From NCBI RefSeq assembly GCF_000222705.1, contig NZ_AFUB01000023.1:62001-126000 (forward strand): a stretch of 64,000 nucleotides of DNA. The letters are read 5' to 3'. The position numbers were made by a program, and so were the translations under genes. This stretch comes from Streptococcus mitis bv. 2 str. SK95. GTDB lineage: Bacteria; Bacillota; Bacilli; Lactobacillales; Streptococcaceae. The notes beneath the pieces were generated by a model, which did not search any database, was not told the origin of the DNA, and saw only the letters and a list, made by a program, of their open reading frames with translations. Of the stretch, positions 30,307-39,470 are shown piece after piece; within the stretch, counting starts at the first letter, position 1, and the number at the start of each line of letters is the position of its first letter.

Positions 30307-30574
30307 GAGAAATCTTCCCTTCTCTTTTTTCTTTTGCTAATTGAACTGCATGATAGAAGGAATAACCGCTAGCCGTCTCAAATTCGCGACCTAGGCGTTT
30401 TTCTTCACTTTTGCTCGGGACCACAGACTTAAATTCCTTATAGGAATCTAGCAGTTTCTTAGCCTCTACCTTGTCTTCATAGGCAGCTTCAACATCATTA
30501 AAAAAAGAAAGCACTGAAGCAAGTTCTTCAGTGCTCCACGACAAATCTAGTGGGTAACTATACTGTTTGTTCAT
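30296..30574 (-). CDS. UPF0223 family protein
   Basis: A 92-aa helical protein of the UPF0223 (YktA-like) family, function unknown. Family landmarks are [19 protein letters not shown] near the N terminus and [19 protein letters not shown] near residue 63. It directly abuts the spx stop and overlaps the next gene by 11 nt, so it belongs to the spx transcript. Confidence 0.85.
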   Translation of the reverse strand: MNKQYSYPLDLSWSTEELASVLSFFNDVEAAYEDKVEAKKLLDSYKEFKSVVPSKSEEKRLGREFETASGYSFYHAVQLAKEKREGKISLGN

Positions 30575-30976
30575 CTATCCAATACCAGCTCTCAATGTTG
30601 CTTCTTTCAATTCTTGTTTACGGTAACTACGAGGGAGAAAAGCACGAATCTCATCTTCATTAAAACCGATCTGCATGCGTTTGGTATCTATAATAATTGG
30701 GCGACGCAAAAGACTAGGATATTGCTCAATCAACTGAAGCAACTCCGATACCGAAATACTCTCTACATCAATATCCAATTTTTGGAAAATTTTTGAACGA
30801 GTTGAAATGATGTCATCAGTACCATTTTCGGTCAAGGAAAGAATGTGTTGCAATTCTTTTCTTGTTAAAGGACTGGTCATAATATTATGCTCTTGAAAGG
30901 GCACCTTATGCGTCTCTAACCAGGCCTTTGCCTTACGACATGATGTACAGCTCGGTGATAAAAATAGTGTAATCAT
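30575..30976 (-). CDS. spx: Spx-family transcription regulator
   Basis: Redox-sensitive regulator that binds the RNA polymerase alpha C-terminal domain; 133 aa, ArsC/Spx fold. The redox switch CTSC is at residues 10-13, Gly52 (alpha-CTD contact) and Arg92 are present. It is the first gene of spx-UPF0223-IMPase-rsmF. Streptococci usually carry two Spx paralogues, so which one this is cannot be fixed here. Confidence 0.92.
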   Translation of the reverse strand: MITLFLSPSCTSCRKAKAWLETHKVPFQEHNIMTSPLTRKELQHILSLTENGTDDIISTRSKIFQKLDIDVESISVSELLQLIEQYPSLLRRPIIIDTKRMQIGFNEDEIRAFLPRSYRKQELKEATLRAGIG

Positions 30977-31011
30977 GCTTTTCTCTTCTTTATCTATACT
31001 TTGCTATTCTT

Positions 31012-31033
31012 ATTATACAAAAAAATAAAGCGC
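31012..31033 (-). promoter_or_regulatory. spx promoter
   Basis: Minus strand -10 TATAAT at 31017-31012 with a partial -35 (TAGTCA, about 31040-31035). The leader is about 30 nt. Confidence 0.55.
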
Positions 31034-31046
31034 TTGACTAGCAATT

Positions 31047-31078
31047 TCTAGAAAAAAGCCTATTTTTTTTCTAGAAAA
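31047..31078. repeat. AT-rich inverted repeat between spx and DUF1461 gene
   Basis: TTCTAGAAAAA and its complement TTTTTCTAGAA flank a 6-10 nt loop. It may be an inefficient terminator for the upstream unit or a protein site upstream of spx. Confidence 0.5.
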
Positions 31079-31111
31079 ATAGACTGTATGCGAACGAATT
31101 ACTCAATTCCA

Positions 31112-31151
31112 ATGAAGTTAATTCACTCCTCGTAAGAATTTTTAACTTCAT
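31112..31151. repeat. inverted repeat without U-tract downstream of the DUF1461 gene
   Basis: ATGAAGTTAATTC (31112-31124) pairs with GAATTTTTAACTTCAT (31136-31151) around an 11-nt loop. It follows the DUF1461 stop by about 24 nt on the minus strand but has no clear T-run; it could protect the 3' end or act as a weak terminator. Confidence 0.5.
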
Positions 31152-31174
31152 CTCTGTTTTATCAATGCAACACA

Positions 31175-31795
31175 TTAAAGTATTCTACGACTTTTCAAAT
31201 AAAGAAAACCAAAGAAACTTTCATAGAGTCCAAAGAAGAGAAGGAAAGCATGGAGGAAGAAGGTCTCTGGTAAAATCAAAATAACTGGATCCTTTGCGGG
31301 ATCAAAAAGCCAGGTATCATCTCCCACAAAGAGAATCTGATGGAAAAGAGTAAAGAATTGCTCAAAACCAATCAAAACTCCCACAAGCCCAATGACTAGA
31401 GGCAATAACACTAGGGTCAGGATACTTTTACGATATAGGGGCAGAAAGCCTTTTTTTACAATATTTTTAACAAAGAAATAGAAACTTGGCAGTGTCACCA
31501 ATGTGACTAGCTGAACCAAGTGAAAGAGGTTCTTCACCACCGCAAAGTGGTGCAGGCCTGCCGCTGAAGAACGAAAATCCGGCATCTCTAAGACCTGACT
31601 AAAAGGATTGGTCAGGTAATTCATCAAGATATGAAAGTTATACAGAATGGTTTCTCGCTTTAGAAAGACACGATCCGTTAAATTCAGCCACTCAATCTCC
31701 AAAGGATAGAAAATCCAAGCCAGATAAATAGTCAGTAGGATAGAAAGGGAGAGGAGAAAGAGCATACTTCCCCAAAAGGTCAGTTTAGTTTTCAT
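31175..31795 (-). CDS. TIGR01906/DUF1461 integral membrane protein
   Basis: A 206-aa membrane protein with about five helices and a conserved extracytoplasmic loop ([35 protein letters not shown]), matching the TIGR01906 family of unknown function. I start at the ATG at 31795, which overlaps the end of the NagD-like gene by 11 nt; the longer start at 31828 lies further inside that gene. Last gene of the hemW unit. Confidence 0.8.
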   Translation of the reverse strand: MKTKLTFWGSMLFLLSLSILLTIYLAWIFYPLEIEWLNLTDRVFLKRETILYNFHILMNYLTNPFSQVLEMPDFRSSAAGLHHFAVVKNLFHLVQLVTLVTLPSFYFFVKNIVKKGFLPLYRKSILTLVLLPLVIGLVGVLIGFEQFFTLFHQILFVGDDTWLFDPAKDPVILILPETFFLHAFLLFFGLYESFFGFLYLKSRRIL

Positions 31796-32558
31796 CAAAA
31801 TTCCACTCCGCAAGGCTAGAAAGGACATGAGTTGGTGCGATAGGCAGATCAGCCACTTCTTCTGCTTTGGTGAAACCTGTTGTCACTAAAAGCGTTGGAA
31901 TGCCATTGTCAATCCCTGCTCGGATATCTGTCAGGTAGTTATCCCCAACCATGAGCAATTCTTCTCTTTTCAAACCTAAGTGCTCAACTGCCTTGTCCAT
32001 AATGATAGCATTTGGTTTTCCAATATAAACTGGTTTCACTCGTGTTGCCACTTCAAGCAGAGTTACAAGTGAACCAGCACCAGGCAAAAGACCACGTTCC
32101 GTCGGGATATTGAGGTCTGGATTGGTTCCGATAAAGTGAGCCCCCTTTTGAATGGCTAGAGTCGCCGTCGCAAATTTTTCATAATCGACTTGCCAGTCCA
32201 GTCCAACGACCACATAGGCTGGATTTTGCTTGTCTTCGACATAACCTGCTGCCTGAATGGCATTCTTGAGCCCAGCTTCTCCGATGACATAGACCGTCTT
32301 TTCCAGTCCCAAGTCATTCATATAGTCGATGGTTGCCAGAGTTGCTGTATAAACAGTTGATAGAGGCGTGTCGATATTAAAATTCTCAGCCAGCATCTCT
32401 TGAACACTCTCAGGAGTACGAGTTGTGTTATTAGTCACAAAGAGATAGGGAATCTCTCGCTTTTGCAATTCATGCACAAAAGCCTCACCTGCCGGAATTC
32501 GATCTTTCCCCTTGTAAATAGTCCCGTCTAAATCAATTAAATAACCTTTATAAGCCAT
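31785..32558 (-). CDS. NagD/PGP-like HAD-IIA phosphatase
   Basis: Cytoplasmic sugar- or phospho-metabolite phosphatase of HAD subfamily IIA, 257 aa. Motif [10 protein letters not shown] (near residue 9), motif II VTNNTT (near 41) and motif [13 protein letters not shown] ... [10 protein letters not shown] (near 180-207). I start at the ATG at 32558 with AAGGA just upstream; the earlier in-frame start lies within the thioesterase gene. Substrate unknown. Confidence 0.88.
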   Translation of the reverse strand: MAYKGYLIDLDGTIYKGKDRIPAGEAFVHELQKREIPYLFVTNNTTRTPESVQEMLAENFNIDTPLSTVYTATLATIDYMNDLGLEKTVYVIGEAGLKNAIQAAGYVEDKQNPAYVVVGLDWQVDYEKFATATLAIQKGAHFIGTNPDLNIPTERGLLPGAGSLVTLLEVATRVKPVYIGKPNAIIMDKAVEHLGLKREELLMVGDNYLTDIRAGIDNGIPTLLVTTGFTKAEEVADLPIAPTHVLSSLAEWNFDEN

Positions 32559-32568
32559 ATCGTCCTTT

Positions 32569-33306
32569 CTAATTCGCTTCAATTTCTTGCCACGTAATCA
32601 TAGCTTGGGCATTAATCTCGCCATCACTGATAATCTCATGCTTACTTTCTAGTCCCTTGAGTTCATAAGCTGAAGCAATCATGCCACCTGGTCGCACTTC
32701 TTTGACATATTTGAGATTGATTTTCTTTGGAATATACTTGGTCAAAAAATCTGGTCCCATGACTTCAAAAATCCAATCCAGATATTTGCTGTTATTGACA
32801 TGACCATTCATATCCAAGTCGTAAAAACGAACATGGTAGTCTTTACTGATCGGATCTTCTAGATTTGCATACTTTGGCCCACGGATGAGTTTTTTATCAA
32901 ACTCAGACTGATAAGGAGCAACAATCTCCGGTTCGACAGCATGAACTTTACGACTGTCTCTGTCCATAAGAACAAAGGTTGCTACCATGCGAATGATTTC
33001 TTGACCTGCTTCATCATAAATAGTGAAACGGCGGTAGCAAAAAAGACGATTGTAAGTCAACGCTTCTGTTTCAATCGTAATCTCTTCAGCAAAGCGAGGC
33101 AAGCGAACCACGTCAATCGCATAGTCTGTAATAATCCAGACTAAATTGTAACGTTCTAACATATCCTTGTCGCTAACTCCCAGCTCAATTGACTGCATAC
33201 CTGATACTTGCAAGGATAGCAAAATCACATCTGGAAGTTTGATATGACCGTTCATATCCGCCATATCAAAAGGAATTTTCATTTTCATTTGATAAGTTAA
33301 GCCCAT
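32569..33306 (-). CDS. acyl-ACP thioesterase
   Basis: Releases fatty acids from acyl carrier protein; 245 aa with two hot-dog domains (about 5-130 and 150-245). The FatA/FatB-type catalytic segment [16 protein letters not shown] is near residue 162, and the first domain carries the matching [17 protein letters not shown] lies 7 nt before the ATG and overlaps the hemW stop. Part of the hemW unit. Confidence 0.88.
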   Translation of the reverse strand: MGLTYQMKMKIPFDMADMNGHIKLPDVILLSLQVSGMQSIELGVSDKDMLERYNLVWIITDYAIDVVRLPRFAEEITIETEALTYNRLFCYRRFTIYDEAGQEIIRMVATFVLMDRDSRKVHAVEPEIVAPYQSEFDKKLIRGPKYANLEDPISKDYHVRFYDLDMNGHVNNSKYLDWIFEVMGPDFLTKYIPKKINLKYVKEVRPGGMIASAYELKGLESKHEIISDGEINAQAMITWQEIEAN

Positions 33307-33310
33307 TGTT

Positions 33311-34441
33311 CTACTCCAAAATAAATCGTTCTGCTACAGTGTCTCCCAAAAAGAGACCTCTCTTTGTCATTCGGACACGATCACCGTCGATCTGCATAAG
33401 ACCTTGTTGAACCAAGTCCTTGACAATTTCTCCATAAAGTCCATCAAAGGACCGTCCGAATTTTTCCTCAAATCGTGCCATGGAAACCCCAGATTTTTTC
33501 CGTAGACCTAGGAACATTTCTTCTTCCATCTGCTCCCTTAGACTCAGGTGTTCTTCTGTAATCCGAGCATTTCCTGCCTCTACTGCGTTGAAATAGTGGC
33601 GAATCGGACCATGATTTTTATAACGTACCCCGTTCACATAACCTGAAGCACCTGCACCGATACCATAATACTCAGCATTGTCCCAGTACATGAGATTGTG
33701 GCGACTTTCAAATCCAGGCTTGCAGAAATTCGAAATCTCATAATGCTCAAAACCAGCTCGCTCAAGCTCTGCGATGATGTACTCAAACATCTCCGCTTCT
33801 AACTCTTCCTTGGGTAGGGGCAATTTCCCACGTCTCATGCGGTTCATAAAGACCGTATGATTTTCCAAAATCAAGCTATAAAGACTCATATGAGGAATAT
33901 CAAGCGAGATAGCCTTAGCTACATTGTCCTTGACCTGAGCCATAGTTTGACCTGGAAGAGCATAGATTAGGTCGATGGAGATATTGTCAAAACCAGCCAA
34001 TTTGAGGCGGTCGATATTTTCATAAATATCCTTCTCCAAGTGACTACGCCCAATCTTTTTCAGCATTTTGTCATCAAAAGTCTGCACACCTAAGGAAACA
34101 CGATTGACTGGCGACTGTTTCAAAACCGCAATTTTATCCGCATCTAAGTCTCCTGGATTAGCCTCAATGGTCAACTCTTCCAAGACAGACAAATCTAGGT
34201 TTTTAGTCAAGCCATCCAGAAGCACTTCTAATTGCGGAGCTGACAAAGCCGTTGGCGTCCCACCTCCAATGTAGAGGGTTCGTAACTTTTGGATATCATA
34301 AGAACGAAACTCTTCTAGCAGATGCTCCAGATAACTATCTACTGGTTGATTCTTGATAAAAACTTTTGAAAAGTCGCAATAATAACAAATCTGTGTGCAA
34401 AAGGGAATATGCACATAGGCGGACGTTGGTTTTTTCTGCAT
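33311..34441 (-). CDS. hemW: radical SAM heme chaperone HemW (coproporphyrinogen oxidase-like)
   Basis: Radical SAM protein of the HemN/HemW family, 376 aa from the ATG at 34441 (MQKKPTSAYVHIPFC). The 4Fe-4S motif CTQICYYCDF is at residues 16-25, IGGGTPTAL follows near 64 and a C-terminal HemN domain near 300-370. The long upstream extension is not credible. No Shine-Dalgarno is present; a TATAAT box ends 7 nt upstream, so it is predicted leaderless. Streptococci of this group lack heme synthesis, so HemW here may serve acquired heme or another role. Confidence 0.9.
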   Translation of the reverse strand: MQKKPTSAYVHIPFCTQICYYCDFSKVFIKNQPVDSYLEHLLEEFRSYDIQKLRTLYIGGGTPTALSAPQLEVLLDGLTKNLDLSVLEELTIEANPGDLDADKIAVLKQSPVNRVSLGVQTFDDKMLKKIGRSHLEKDIYENIDRLKLAGFDNISIDLIYALPGQTMAQVKDNVAKAISLDIPHMSLYSLILENHTVFMNRMRRGKLPLPKEELEAEMFEYIIAELERAGFEHYEISNFCKPGFESRHNLMYWDNAEYYGIGAGASGYVNGVRYKNHGPIRHYFNAVEAGNARITEEHLSLREQMEEEMFLGLRKKSGVSMARFEEKFGRSFDGLYGEIVKDLVQQGLMQIDGDRVRMTKRGLFLGDTVAERFILE

Positions 34442-34448
34442 AGTATTT

Positions 34449-34460
34449 ATTATACCACAA
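34449..34460 (-). promoter_or_regulatory. extended -10 promoter of hemW (leaderless)
   Basis: TGTGGTATAAT on the minus strand with TATAAT at 34454-34449, then 7 nt to the ATG at 34441. The -35 is poor, so the extended -10 should carry the promoter. Confidence 0.75.
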
Positions 34461-34514
34461 AGACAGACTTGCAGATAAAAATCACCATCTCCAAAAACCA
34501 GAGATGGTGATACT

Positions 34515-34913
34515 TTATACTTCAGTAATATCGATGATGATTTCTTCTTGGTCTTCAGCAACGTCTGAAGTTGCTGACTGTTCTTGCCACTGCTCCTTGA
34601 GATTGTTAAAGGTTTCCTTTGACGCTTCTGTCGCTTGTCGAGCACATGTTTTGGCTTGGTCAAGGACACTATCAAAAGTGATTTCACCAGATTCTACTTG
34701 TTCCTTTGTTTTCAGCACAAAATCCGTTGCCTGTTCCTTCACTTCAGTTAGTTTCTCACAAACCTGCTCTCTAGCATATTCTGGATCTTCTCTCAAATCA
34801 TCTAGAAAATCCTGAGCTTGACTACAAACTTGCTTGCCCTTGTCACTCGTCAAAAACAAAGCAAGAGCAGCACCAGAAACCGTTCCTAAAAGGATTGAGG
34901 ATAGTTTTCCCAT
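34515..34913 (-). CDS. YtxH domain protein
   Basis: A 132-aa general-stress-type protein: an N-terminal hydrophobic glycine-rich helix (SSILLGTVSGAALALFL, residues 4-20) and a long charged amphipathic helix rich in Glu, Gln and Lys. It follows the DUF948 gene by 15 nt with a good AGGAG site. Probably membrane-anchored; function unknown. Confidence 0.8.
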   Translation of the reverse strand: MGKLSSILLGTVSGAALALFLTSDKGKQVCSQAQDFLDDLREDPEYAREQVCEKLTEVKEQATDFVLKTKEQVESGEITFDSVLDQAKTCARQATEASKETFNNLKEQWQEQSATSDVAEDQEEIIIDITEV

Positions 34914-34928
34914 AAGATTTCTCCTTTT

Positions 34929-35312
34929 TTATTTTTTGAAAATTTTACTTGCGAAACGAAGAGCGGACAAGCTTGCACCTGTTTTAATGGTCTTTGAACC
35001 AGCTGATGAAGCTTTTTTACCTAAAACACGGGCATGTTGGTTGAGATCAGATACTGACTCTGACAAGTCCGCTACAGCTGTAAAGAGTGGGTCGATCGTC
35101 GCAACCTTAACATTGATATCGTCTACCAAGACATTAACTTTTGCCAACAATTCATTGGTCTGATGTAAAGTAACATCTACATCTGAAGACAAGGTTTTGA
35201 TGGTTTTCTCCGTCTCCTCAATCATTCGACCTGCTTTTTGAATGGTGATCGTCAGATAGACTAAACAAACGATCAAAGCAATCGCAACAAGAATATAGGC
35301 AACTTCTAACAT
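34929..35312 (-). CDS. DUF948 domain protein
   Basis: A 127-aa protein with one N-terminal membrane helix (residues 3-24) followed by a heptad-rich coiled-coil region (TEKTIKTLSSDVDVTLHQTN and on), the DUF948 layout. It abuts lgt directly and is paired with the YtxH gene, a common arrangement in Firmicutes. Function unknown. Confidence 0.82.
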   Translation of the reverse strand: MLEVAYILVAIALIVCLVYLTITIQKAGRMIEETEKTIKTLSSDVDVTLHQTNELLAKVNVLVDDINVKVATIDPLFTAVADLSESVSDLNQHARVLGKKASSAGSKTIKTGASLSALRFASKIFKK

Positions 35313-36101
35313 TTAGTTTTCCTCCTCAGTATGATAGAAAGGGGCTTTCTTTCGATTTTGGTAAAGTATGATGTAAACACCTAGTCCAATGAGGACAACT
35401 GATAACCATTGGGACACTCGCAGTCCAAAGAACATAAGACTATCTGTTCGCATTCCTTCTATGATCATACGACCAAAACCATACCAAATCAAGTAGAAAG
35501 CAGTGATATGACCACGTCTGATTCCCTTTAATTTTCTTCTAAAAATCAGAATCAAAGCAAATCCAACCAGATTCCAAACCGACTCGAATAGGAAGGTCGG
35601 CTGACGGTAGCTACCGTCAATGTACATCTGATCACGAATGAAGCCTGGCAAATAATCCAGACTATCTACAGCTGCACCGTAGGCTTCTTGGTTAAAGAAA
35701 TTCCCCCAGCGCCCTAAACTTTGGGCAACCATGACGCTCGGTGCTGCAATATCTAAGAAATCCCAAGTATTGATGAGTTTTCTATCCGCAAAGATATAAA
35801 GGACAATAGCTCCCGCTATCAAACCTCCATAAATGGCCAAACCTCCATTCCAGATGGCGATGATTTCACCTGGATTTTGAAGATAATAATCTAAGCGAAA
35901 GAGTACGTAGTATAGTCTAGCACCTAAAATCGCAACTGGAAAAGCAATCAGGATAAAATCCAAAATATCATCTGACAGGATTTTCTTTTTAGGAGCTTCT
36001 TTCATGGCAAGATAGACAGCCAAGACCAATCCAGCCACAATACACAAAGCATACCAACGAATGGAAAAAGGACCGATTTCAAATGCAACTGGATTAATCA
36101 T
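35313..36101 (-). CDS. lgt: prolipoprotein diacylglyceryl transferase
   Basis: Transfers diacylglycerol from phosphatidylglycerol to the lipobox Cys; membrane enzyme of 262 aa with seven helices. The Lgt signature [13 protein letters not shown] is near residue 130. Where E. coli has the HGG motif (His103), this sequence has GLAIYGG, i.e. Tyr. It overlaps hprK by 8 nt. It would process PstS and the amino-acid binding lipoprotein of this window. Confidence 0.94.
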   Translation of the reverse strand: MINPVAFEIGPFSIRWYALCIVAGLVLAVYLAMKEAPKKKILSDDILDFILIAFPVAILGARLYYVLFRLDYYLQNPGEIIAIWNGGLAIYGGLIAGAIVLYIFADRKLINTWDFLDIAAPSVMVAQSLGRWGNFFNQEAYGAAVDSLDYLPGFIRDQMYIDGSYRQPTFLFESVWNLVGFALILIFRRKLKGIRRGHITAFYLIWYGFGRMIIEGMRTDSLMFFGLRVSQWLSVVLIGLGVYIILYQNRKKAPFYHTEEEN

Positions 36102-37029
36102 CTTTCACCTCATTTTTGGAGATGAGATTAGTCAAGCGTTCTTCAAATAAACGCGTCGCATCAAAGCCCATTTCCTTAGCGCGATAGTTCATAGCTGCCG
36201 CCTCAATAACAACAGAGATATTGCGTCCTGTTTTTACTGGGATACGGATACGCGGAATCGTTACACCAGAAACTTCTAGTTCTTCGGCATTGTTTCCTAG
36301 ACGATCAAAGGTCTTATGGGTATCATAATTTTCCAAGTAAACAGCCAACTGAACTTGTGAAGAATCTTTTACAGCGCTTGCTCCGTAGAGACTCATCACG
36401 TCAATAATACCCACTCCACGAATCTCAAGTAAATGCTTCAATATTTCAGCGGGCTCTCCCCAAAGAGTCATTTCATCCTTAGCAAAGATATCCACACGGT
36501 CATCTGCTACCAAACGGTGTCCGCGTTTCACAAGCTCAAGACCTGTCTCACTCTTACCGATACCACTATCCCCTTGGATCAAGACACCCATGCCATAGAT
36601 GTCCATCAAGACACCATGCACACTCGTACGTTCAGCTAAACGGGAATCAAGGTAGCTAGATAACTCTCCAGATAAACGACTGGTTGATGTTCGACTGGTT
36701 AAAATCGCAATCTTACATTCTCTAGCAGCTTTCAACATTTCTTCTGGCACTACCAAGCCACGAGCAACGATGACAGCAGGTGTTTCAGGTAGAAACATTT
36801 TCTTCAAAACTTGATAACGGTTATGGGCAGGCATGGCGACCAAATAGGACCACTCCTTCATCCCTAACAGTTGAATCCGTTCTGGAGTATAGTAATCAAA
36901 ATAGCCCGTCATTTCAAGACCTGGTCTCATAATGTCCGCAGTGTTGATTTCCTTTTCAAGTAACTCGCCTTCACCATAGACAATATCTAGTCTGAGCTTT
37001 TCAATGACATCTCTTACTAAAACCGACAT
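36094..37029 (-). CDS. hprK: HPr kinase/phosphorylase
   Basis: Phosphorylates and dephosphorylates HPr at Ser46, controlling carbon catabolite repression. 311 aa from the ATG at 37029, which has GGAGG at the right distance; the longer start at 37044 contains the ribosome site. Walker [10 protein letters not shown] near residue 152, the active His in [12 protein letters not shown] near 164 and the capping motif [10 protein letters not shown] near 203 are present. Confidence 0.96.
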   Translation of the reverse strand: MSVLVRDVIEKLRLDIVYGEGELLEKEINTADIMRPGLEMTGYFDYYTPERIQLLGMKEWSYLVAMPAHNRYQVLKKMFLPETPAVIVARGLVVPEEMLKAARECKIAILTSRTSTSRLSGELSSYLDSRLAERTSVHGVLMDIYGMGVLIQGDSGIGKSETGLELVKRGHRLVADDRVDIFAKDEMTLWGEPAEILKHLLEIRGVGIIDVMSLYGASAVKDSSQVQLAVYLENYDTHKTFDRLGNNAEELEVSGVTIPRIRIPVKTGRNISVVIEAAAMNYRAKEMGFDATRLFEERLTNLISKNEVKDD

Positions 37030-37070
37030 AATTTCCTCCTTCAATCGAGTTCTCCCTACTATTATATCAA

Positions 37071-37079
37071 ATTGTAGAA
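37071..37079 (-). promoter_or_regulatory. extended -10 before hprK
   Basis: TGATATAAT on the minus strand, with TATAAT at 37076-37071 and a 40-nt leader to the hprK ATG; -35 weak. It allows hprK-lgt-DUF948-YtxH transcription separate from rpsU. Confidence 0.55.
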
Positions 37080-37128
37080 GTAAATTTCCTTTTTTTGCAG
37101 GATTTACAGTATTTATTTAAAAATAAAA

Positions 37129-37148
37129 AGACTAGATTTCTCTAGCCT
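37129..37148 (-). terminator. terminator of rpsU
   Basis: Eight-bp stem AGGCTAGA / TCTAGTCT with GAAA tetraloop on the minus strand, followed by TTTTATTTTT; 12 nt beyond the rpsU stop. Confidence 0.85.
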
Positions 37149-37159
37149 TTCATTTCAAA

Positions 37160-37336
37160 TTAGAATTTTTTACGTTTACGAGCTGCTTCTGATTTACGTT
37201 TACGTTTTACAGAAGGTTTTTCATAGAATTCACGTTTGCGTGTTTCTTGAAGAGTACCAGCTTTAGTAACCGCACGTTTGAAACGACGAAGTGCATCGTC
37301 AAGAGATTCATTCTTACGTACTACTGTTTTAGACTA
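37160..37336 (-). pseudogene. rpsU: 30S ribosomal protein S21, start codon replaced by TAG
   Basis: The minus strand encodes all 57 residues after Met of a streptococcal S21 ([18 protein letters not shown] ... [10 protein letters not shown], stop TAA at 37162-37160). The position of the start codon (37336-37334) is TAG, and there is no in-frame ATG, GTG or TTG further in. A Shine-Dalgarno (GGGAG) and a consensus promoter are intact. A one-base indel next to the A7 run at 37343-37337 would explain it (for example ATATG read as ATAG). It may be a sequence error or a real loss; S21 is dispensable in some Firmicutes. Confidence 0.85.
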
Positions 37337-37371
37337 TTTTTTTCACTCCCTTCAAGTTCAAGATCTATTCC

Positions 37372-37400
37372 ATTTTACACACAAAGTGAATAATTGTCAA
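37372..37400 (-). promoter_or_regulatory. rpsU promoter
   Basis: TTGACA (37400-37395), 17-bp spacer, TAAAAT (37377-37372) on the minus strand; leader about 30 nt. Confidence 0.88.
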
Positions 37401-37429
37401 GAGAAAGCGACCATAAACTTTTATTATTT

Positions 37430-37987
37430 TTACTTTCTTCTTTTGAAGATGAAATAAATCACTAAGATGCAGAGAATCAAGCCCAAAATCGCTGGTTTCA
37501 CAATTGATATGCCACTTCCTCCACTAAATAAAAGACTATGGGCAACCTTCAGAAACGCTCCAATTACTACCGTTGCTAATAATCCATACCAACGTCTACT
37601 CCATGTTAAGGATATAATCGCCGTAAAAAATGCTAGAATCATCGCCAGAATGATAATTTTTTCAATACTCCATCCACTCGTTAAATAAGTCTTCTCAAAA
37701 TTCAAAAATTCAATTACTTTTACATCAACTATTTCCGGCTTTGGGAACCAGAACATACTAGTGAATAAGCAAAATATAGAAAAGAAAATCAGGCTATAGG
37801 ATTTTTTATAAGCTCCCATTACGATTGGAATAATAAAGAGAGGGCGAATATACCAACTCAGAGTATTCTGGTGTCTAGTAAATGCCCACTCAAAAAAGCT
37901 CGTATCTGATAAAAAAACGACAATGATAGCAATCGTTAGAAACAAGAAAATAACCCCACCTATTTTATCTAGCGTTTTTATTTTCAT
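37430..37987 (-). CDS. unrecognised membrane protein
   Basis: A 185-aa protein with about six hydrophobic helices (residues 9-27, 45-62, 65-82, 110-130, 135-152, 162-180) and a basic C-terminal FKRRK. I do not recognise a family. An AGGAG site precedes the ATG. It is more AT-rich than its neighbours and lies between rpsU and the peptidase E-like gene, in a patch that looks accessory. Confidence 0.6.
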   Translation of the reverse strand: MKIKTLDKIGGVIFLFLTIAIIVVFLSDTSFFEWAFTRHQNTLSWYIRPLFIIPIVMGAYKKSYSLIFFSIFCLFTSMFWFPKPEIVDVKVIEFLNFEKTYLTSGWSIEKIIILAMILAFFTAIISLTWSRRWYGLLATVVIGAFLKVAHSLLFSGGSGISIVKPAILGLILCILVIYFIFKRRK

Positions 37988-38113
37988 AACTTTTCTCTCC
38001 TTGAATTCGTAAAATTAATTCATCCATAGCAAATTCTCGCTAAGTGAGTTATCAACCTCTAATCATTTTAGTGGCAAAATATTAATGTTCTTCCAACCAC
38101 ACCTTTATTATCT

Positions 38114-38734
38114 TTATTCTATTGTTAAGATATCTATTTGTTCATCGTTAACGATAATTGCTTGGTGGTTATGAAGCGGTAGCAATTCAAGCTGCTTTTT
38201 ATACATTTCAAAGGTCTTTTTGCTACTATCAGTAAAAGGTTCCTCACCATAATGTGGAAGGATGTAAAAATCCACTTCATCCAATCCCGCTGTATCAGAT
38301 AACTCTTTCGCTACCGTCTTGTCATCCATGAGTTTATTGTAGTCAATATCCTTGGCTGTAATGATAGCTCCTGCTGATTCTCCCACATAGACCAGCCCAT
38401 CTCTTATTTGCTCTTTGATAAGAGATAGGAGTTGTTTTTTCTTTAATTCTTGTAATAAATAAAAGGTATTCCCGCCTGAGATATAAAGAATCTTGCTTTG
38501 GAAAATCTTTGCCTGAGCAGTTTCTCGATCACAAGAAGCAATATCTAGAACCTCTATCTCAAATCCTAAATCCCTGAATGTTTGCTGAGCCTCATCGATA
38601 TAGGCAGCATAGTCCTCTTTGTTCCCAGCGGTAGGAATAAATAAAACCTTATTTTCTAGATTCTTTTCCTTTGCATAATCGCTAAAAAGCTTTTTGACTC
38701 CAGCAAAGTATGAACATAAAAATAATTGTTTCAT
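38114..38734 (-). CDS. peptidase S51 / dipeptidase E-like protein
   Basis: A 206-aa protein with the class I glutamine amidotransferase-like fold of the S51 peptidases. The nucleophile elbow GESAGA is near residue 115 and the GGNTFYLL motif near 81. I start at the ATG at 38734 because GGAGG lies 7 nt upstream; the earlier in-frame ATG overlaps the methyltransferase end. Cytoplasmic; substrate (Asp-X dipeptides in classical PepE) is inferred. Confidence 0.85.
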   Translation of the reverse strand: MKQLFLCSYFAGVKKLFSDYAKEKNLENKVLFIPTAGNKEDYAAYIDEAQQTFRDLGFEIEVLDIASCDRETAQAKIFQSKILYISGGNTFYLLQELKKKQLLSLIKEQIRDGLVYVGESAGAIITAKDIDYNKLMDDKTVAKELSDTAGLDEVDFYILPHYGEEPFTDSSKKTFEMYKKQLELLPLHNHQAIIVNDEQIDILTIE

Positions 38735-38747
38735 GATTGTACCTCCA

Positions 38748-39365
38748 TTAATGTTTAACAATTTTATAAAGGATCCATGATCCCTTTCTTTGACTAGTTA
38801 CGAGCTCAAGCCCTACTGATAACAAGAATCGTCTAAATGCTTCTTCGCTTTGGACATCTGGTAAAAAGTAAGACAACTTGTTATACTCACAAGCCAGTAA
38901 GAGCATCCCGTCTGATTTGAGTATCCTTCGAAGTTCCATAAAAGAGGCCTCTAGGTCCCGCCAATGAAAATGAGTTTGAAAAGCTGTAATCAAATCGAAA
39001 CTTTCATCAGAAAATCCTGTCTCCCTAACGTCTCTTCGTTCAAAATTTAGATCAGTCATCTCTATATGTTTGGCTTGAGCTATTGCAGTATCTGAAATAT
39101 CGATTCCAGTTATGGTACTTTGCGGAAAGGTTTCTTTCAGTAGGATGGTTGAACGACCATTACCAACTCCTACATCTAAGATTACAGGGTAACATATTCT
39201 ATCCATATGACGAATTGCCCATACAAACATGGGGAGATAGGCTCTATTCCACAATTTCATCATTCGTTTTCCTAGAAAGCCCGAAGGGTTCTTTGATTGC
39301 TGAATGAGACGAGAAAACAGTAACATTAAAAGTAAAAAACAAATAAAACCGATTATATAAATCAA
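38748..39365 (-). CDS. membrane-anchored class I SAM methyltransferase
   Basis: A 205-aa protein: one N-terminal hydrophobic helix (residues 2-18) followed by a SAM-binding domain with motif I LDVGVGNGRS near residue 63, TGIDISDTAIAQA near 86 and a late LITAFQTHFHW near 124. The start is TTG at 39365 with GGGGAG about 9 nt upstream. Substrate unknown; similar genes in bacteria act on small molecules. Followed by the peptidase E-like gene after 13 nt. Confidence 0.75.
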   Translation of the reverse strand: MIYIIGFICFLLLMLLFSRLIQQSKNPSGFLGKRMMKLWNRAYLPMFVWAIRHMDRICYPVILDVGVGNGRSTILLKETFPQSTITGIDISDTAIAQAKHIEMTDLNFERRDVRETGFSDESFDLITAFQTHFHWRDLEASFMELRRILKSDGMLLLACEYNKLSYFLPDVQSEEAFRRFLLSVGLELVTSQRKGSWILYKIVKH

Positions 39366-39432
39366 AGTTCGAGTCTCCCCTGTATAGCTATATTATACCA
39401 CTTTAGCAGGATAGTGAACATTTGAAGTAAAA

Positions 39433-39460
39433 AACCACTCACTCCAAAGAGCAAGTGGTT
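39433..39460 (-). terminator. terminator of nagB
   Basis: AACCACTTGCTC / GAGTGAGTGGTT stem with four-base loop and a run of T on the minus strand, 11 nt after the nagB stop. Confidence 0.8.
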
Positions 39461-39470
39461 CTTGTAATTT

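Noticed and set aside
34442-34687. N-terminal 82-residue extension of hemW
   Set aside because: It crosses the TATAAT box and the end of the YtxH gene and lacks similarity to HemW; the conserved protein starts at 34441.
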